A stretch of DNA of 5,697 nucleotides from Actinomycetota bacterium. Its GTDB lineage: Bacteria; Actinomycetota; Thermoleophilia; Gaiellales; Gaiellaceae. Positions 5,569 to 5,697 of the stretch are shown here, piece by piece (the stretch's first letter is position 1; each line of letters opens with the position of its first letter). A model generated the notes under the pieces. It was not told where the DNA came from, ran no database searches, and saw only the letters and a list, made by a program, of their open reading frames with translations. The stretch is taken from NCBI GenBank assembly GCA_019234175.1, contig JAFALP010000354.1:1-5697 (forward strand), read 5' to 3'. The position numbers and the translations under genes are program-made.

Positions 5569-5697
5569 CTACCGGTGGGCGACGAAGGGGGCGATGAGCT
5601 CGGTGGTTCCGATGGAGTTGGATGCAATCACGCGAACCTGGTAAGCGCCTGTGAACGCGAGCCCCCCCGTCCACAGGCGGCCGTTCCACGGGACGGC
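5569..5697 (-). CDS. C-terminal end of a probable secreted protein with FlgD/Ig-like domain (partial, 5' end outside window)
   Basis: Reading in from the right edge on the minus strand, a frame stays open for 42 residues and ends at TAG (5569-5571). The peptide contains WNG (4-6), then GLAFTGAYQVRVIASNSIG (12-30), then a closing PFVAHR. This W-[DN]-G ... G-x-Y-x-V-x-V-x-A-x-N-x-x-G layout is the typical last strands of FlgD-like or Ig-like beta-sandwich domains found at the C-terminus of extracellular or cell-wall proteins, for example those with an enzymatic N-terminal part. It is too short to name the protein. A run of seven C (5662-5668, GGG GGG in the coding sense) sits inside it, so the frame depends on that homopolymer being correct. 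The stop is only 12 bases before DedA and in the same frame, so the two genes are probably co-transcribed. The domain call is by pattern only. Confidence 0.6.
   Translation of the reverse strand, partial: AVPWNGRLWTGGLAFTGAYQVRVIASNSIGTTELIAPFVAHR

Noticed and set aside
4910..5689. A 259-codon minus-strand frame over the DedA gene
   Set aside because: Arg-rich translation in the wrong frame; the alternative frame gives a clean DedA protein with membrane segments and conserved motifs.
1..5697. CRISPR array, insertion sequence, tRNA/rRNA, phage or defence genes
   Set aside because: No repeat-spacer pattern, transposase motif, RNA gene structure or defence domain was seen; the window is filled by six coding regions with gaps of at most 12 bases.

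Overview
This window is very GC-rich (roughly two thirds or more by eye, not counted) and almost fully coding. Codons strongly prefer G or C at the third position (gcg, ctc, cgc, tcg, acg). Gene junctions overlap or nearly touch, and two starts are GTG. This fits a high-GC bacterium. The wording of the aminotransferase and the secreted-domain fragment makes me lean towards Actinomycetota, possibly Thermoleophilia, but that is inference without a database search.

Layout. Two gene sets face each other and collide. On the + strand is the C-terminal half of a glutamine-hydrolysing asparagine synthetase family protein (2-919, cut by the window start). A DUF354 protein of the GT-B / UDP-GlcNAc 2-epimerase-like type follows at 916-1926, overlapping it by 4 bases. 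On the - strand, read from high to low coordinates, are: the last 42 residues of a protein with a FlgD/Ig-like C-terminus (5569-5697, cut by the window end); a DedA/VTT-family membrane protein (4906-5556); a DegT/DnrJ/EryC1/StrS PLP sugar aminotransferase (3840-4928); and a membrane-anchored NDP-sugar 4,6-dehydratase of the WbpM/PglF/CapD type (1903-3843). The dehydratase and the DUF354 gene overlap tail to tail by 24 bases. No non-coding stretch is longer than 12 bases, so no obvious promoter, terminator, RNA gene, CRISPR array or mobile element is visible.

How the genes may work together. The set looks like part of a surface-glycan locus. The dehydratase would make a 4-keto-6-deoxy nucleotide sugar and the aminotransferase an amino sugar. 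The asparagine synthetase homologue could amidate a sugar acid or simply make asparagine. The DUF354 protein resembles sugar-nucleotide-binding enzymes. DedA proteins are linked to recycling of the undecaprenyl-phosphate carrier on which such glycans are built. Most individual calls are of well-known families. The less ordinary points are the aminotransferase active-site motif, which looks like the C3 rather than the C4 class; the DedA protein, which lacks family-typical polar residues; the tail-to-tail coding overlap; and the pairing of DUF354 with an AsnB-like enzyme. I did not find a clear, wholly new system.
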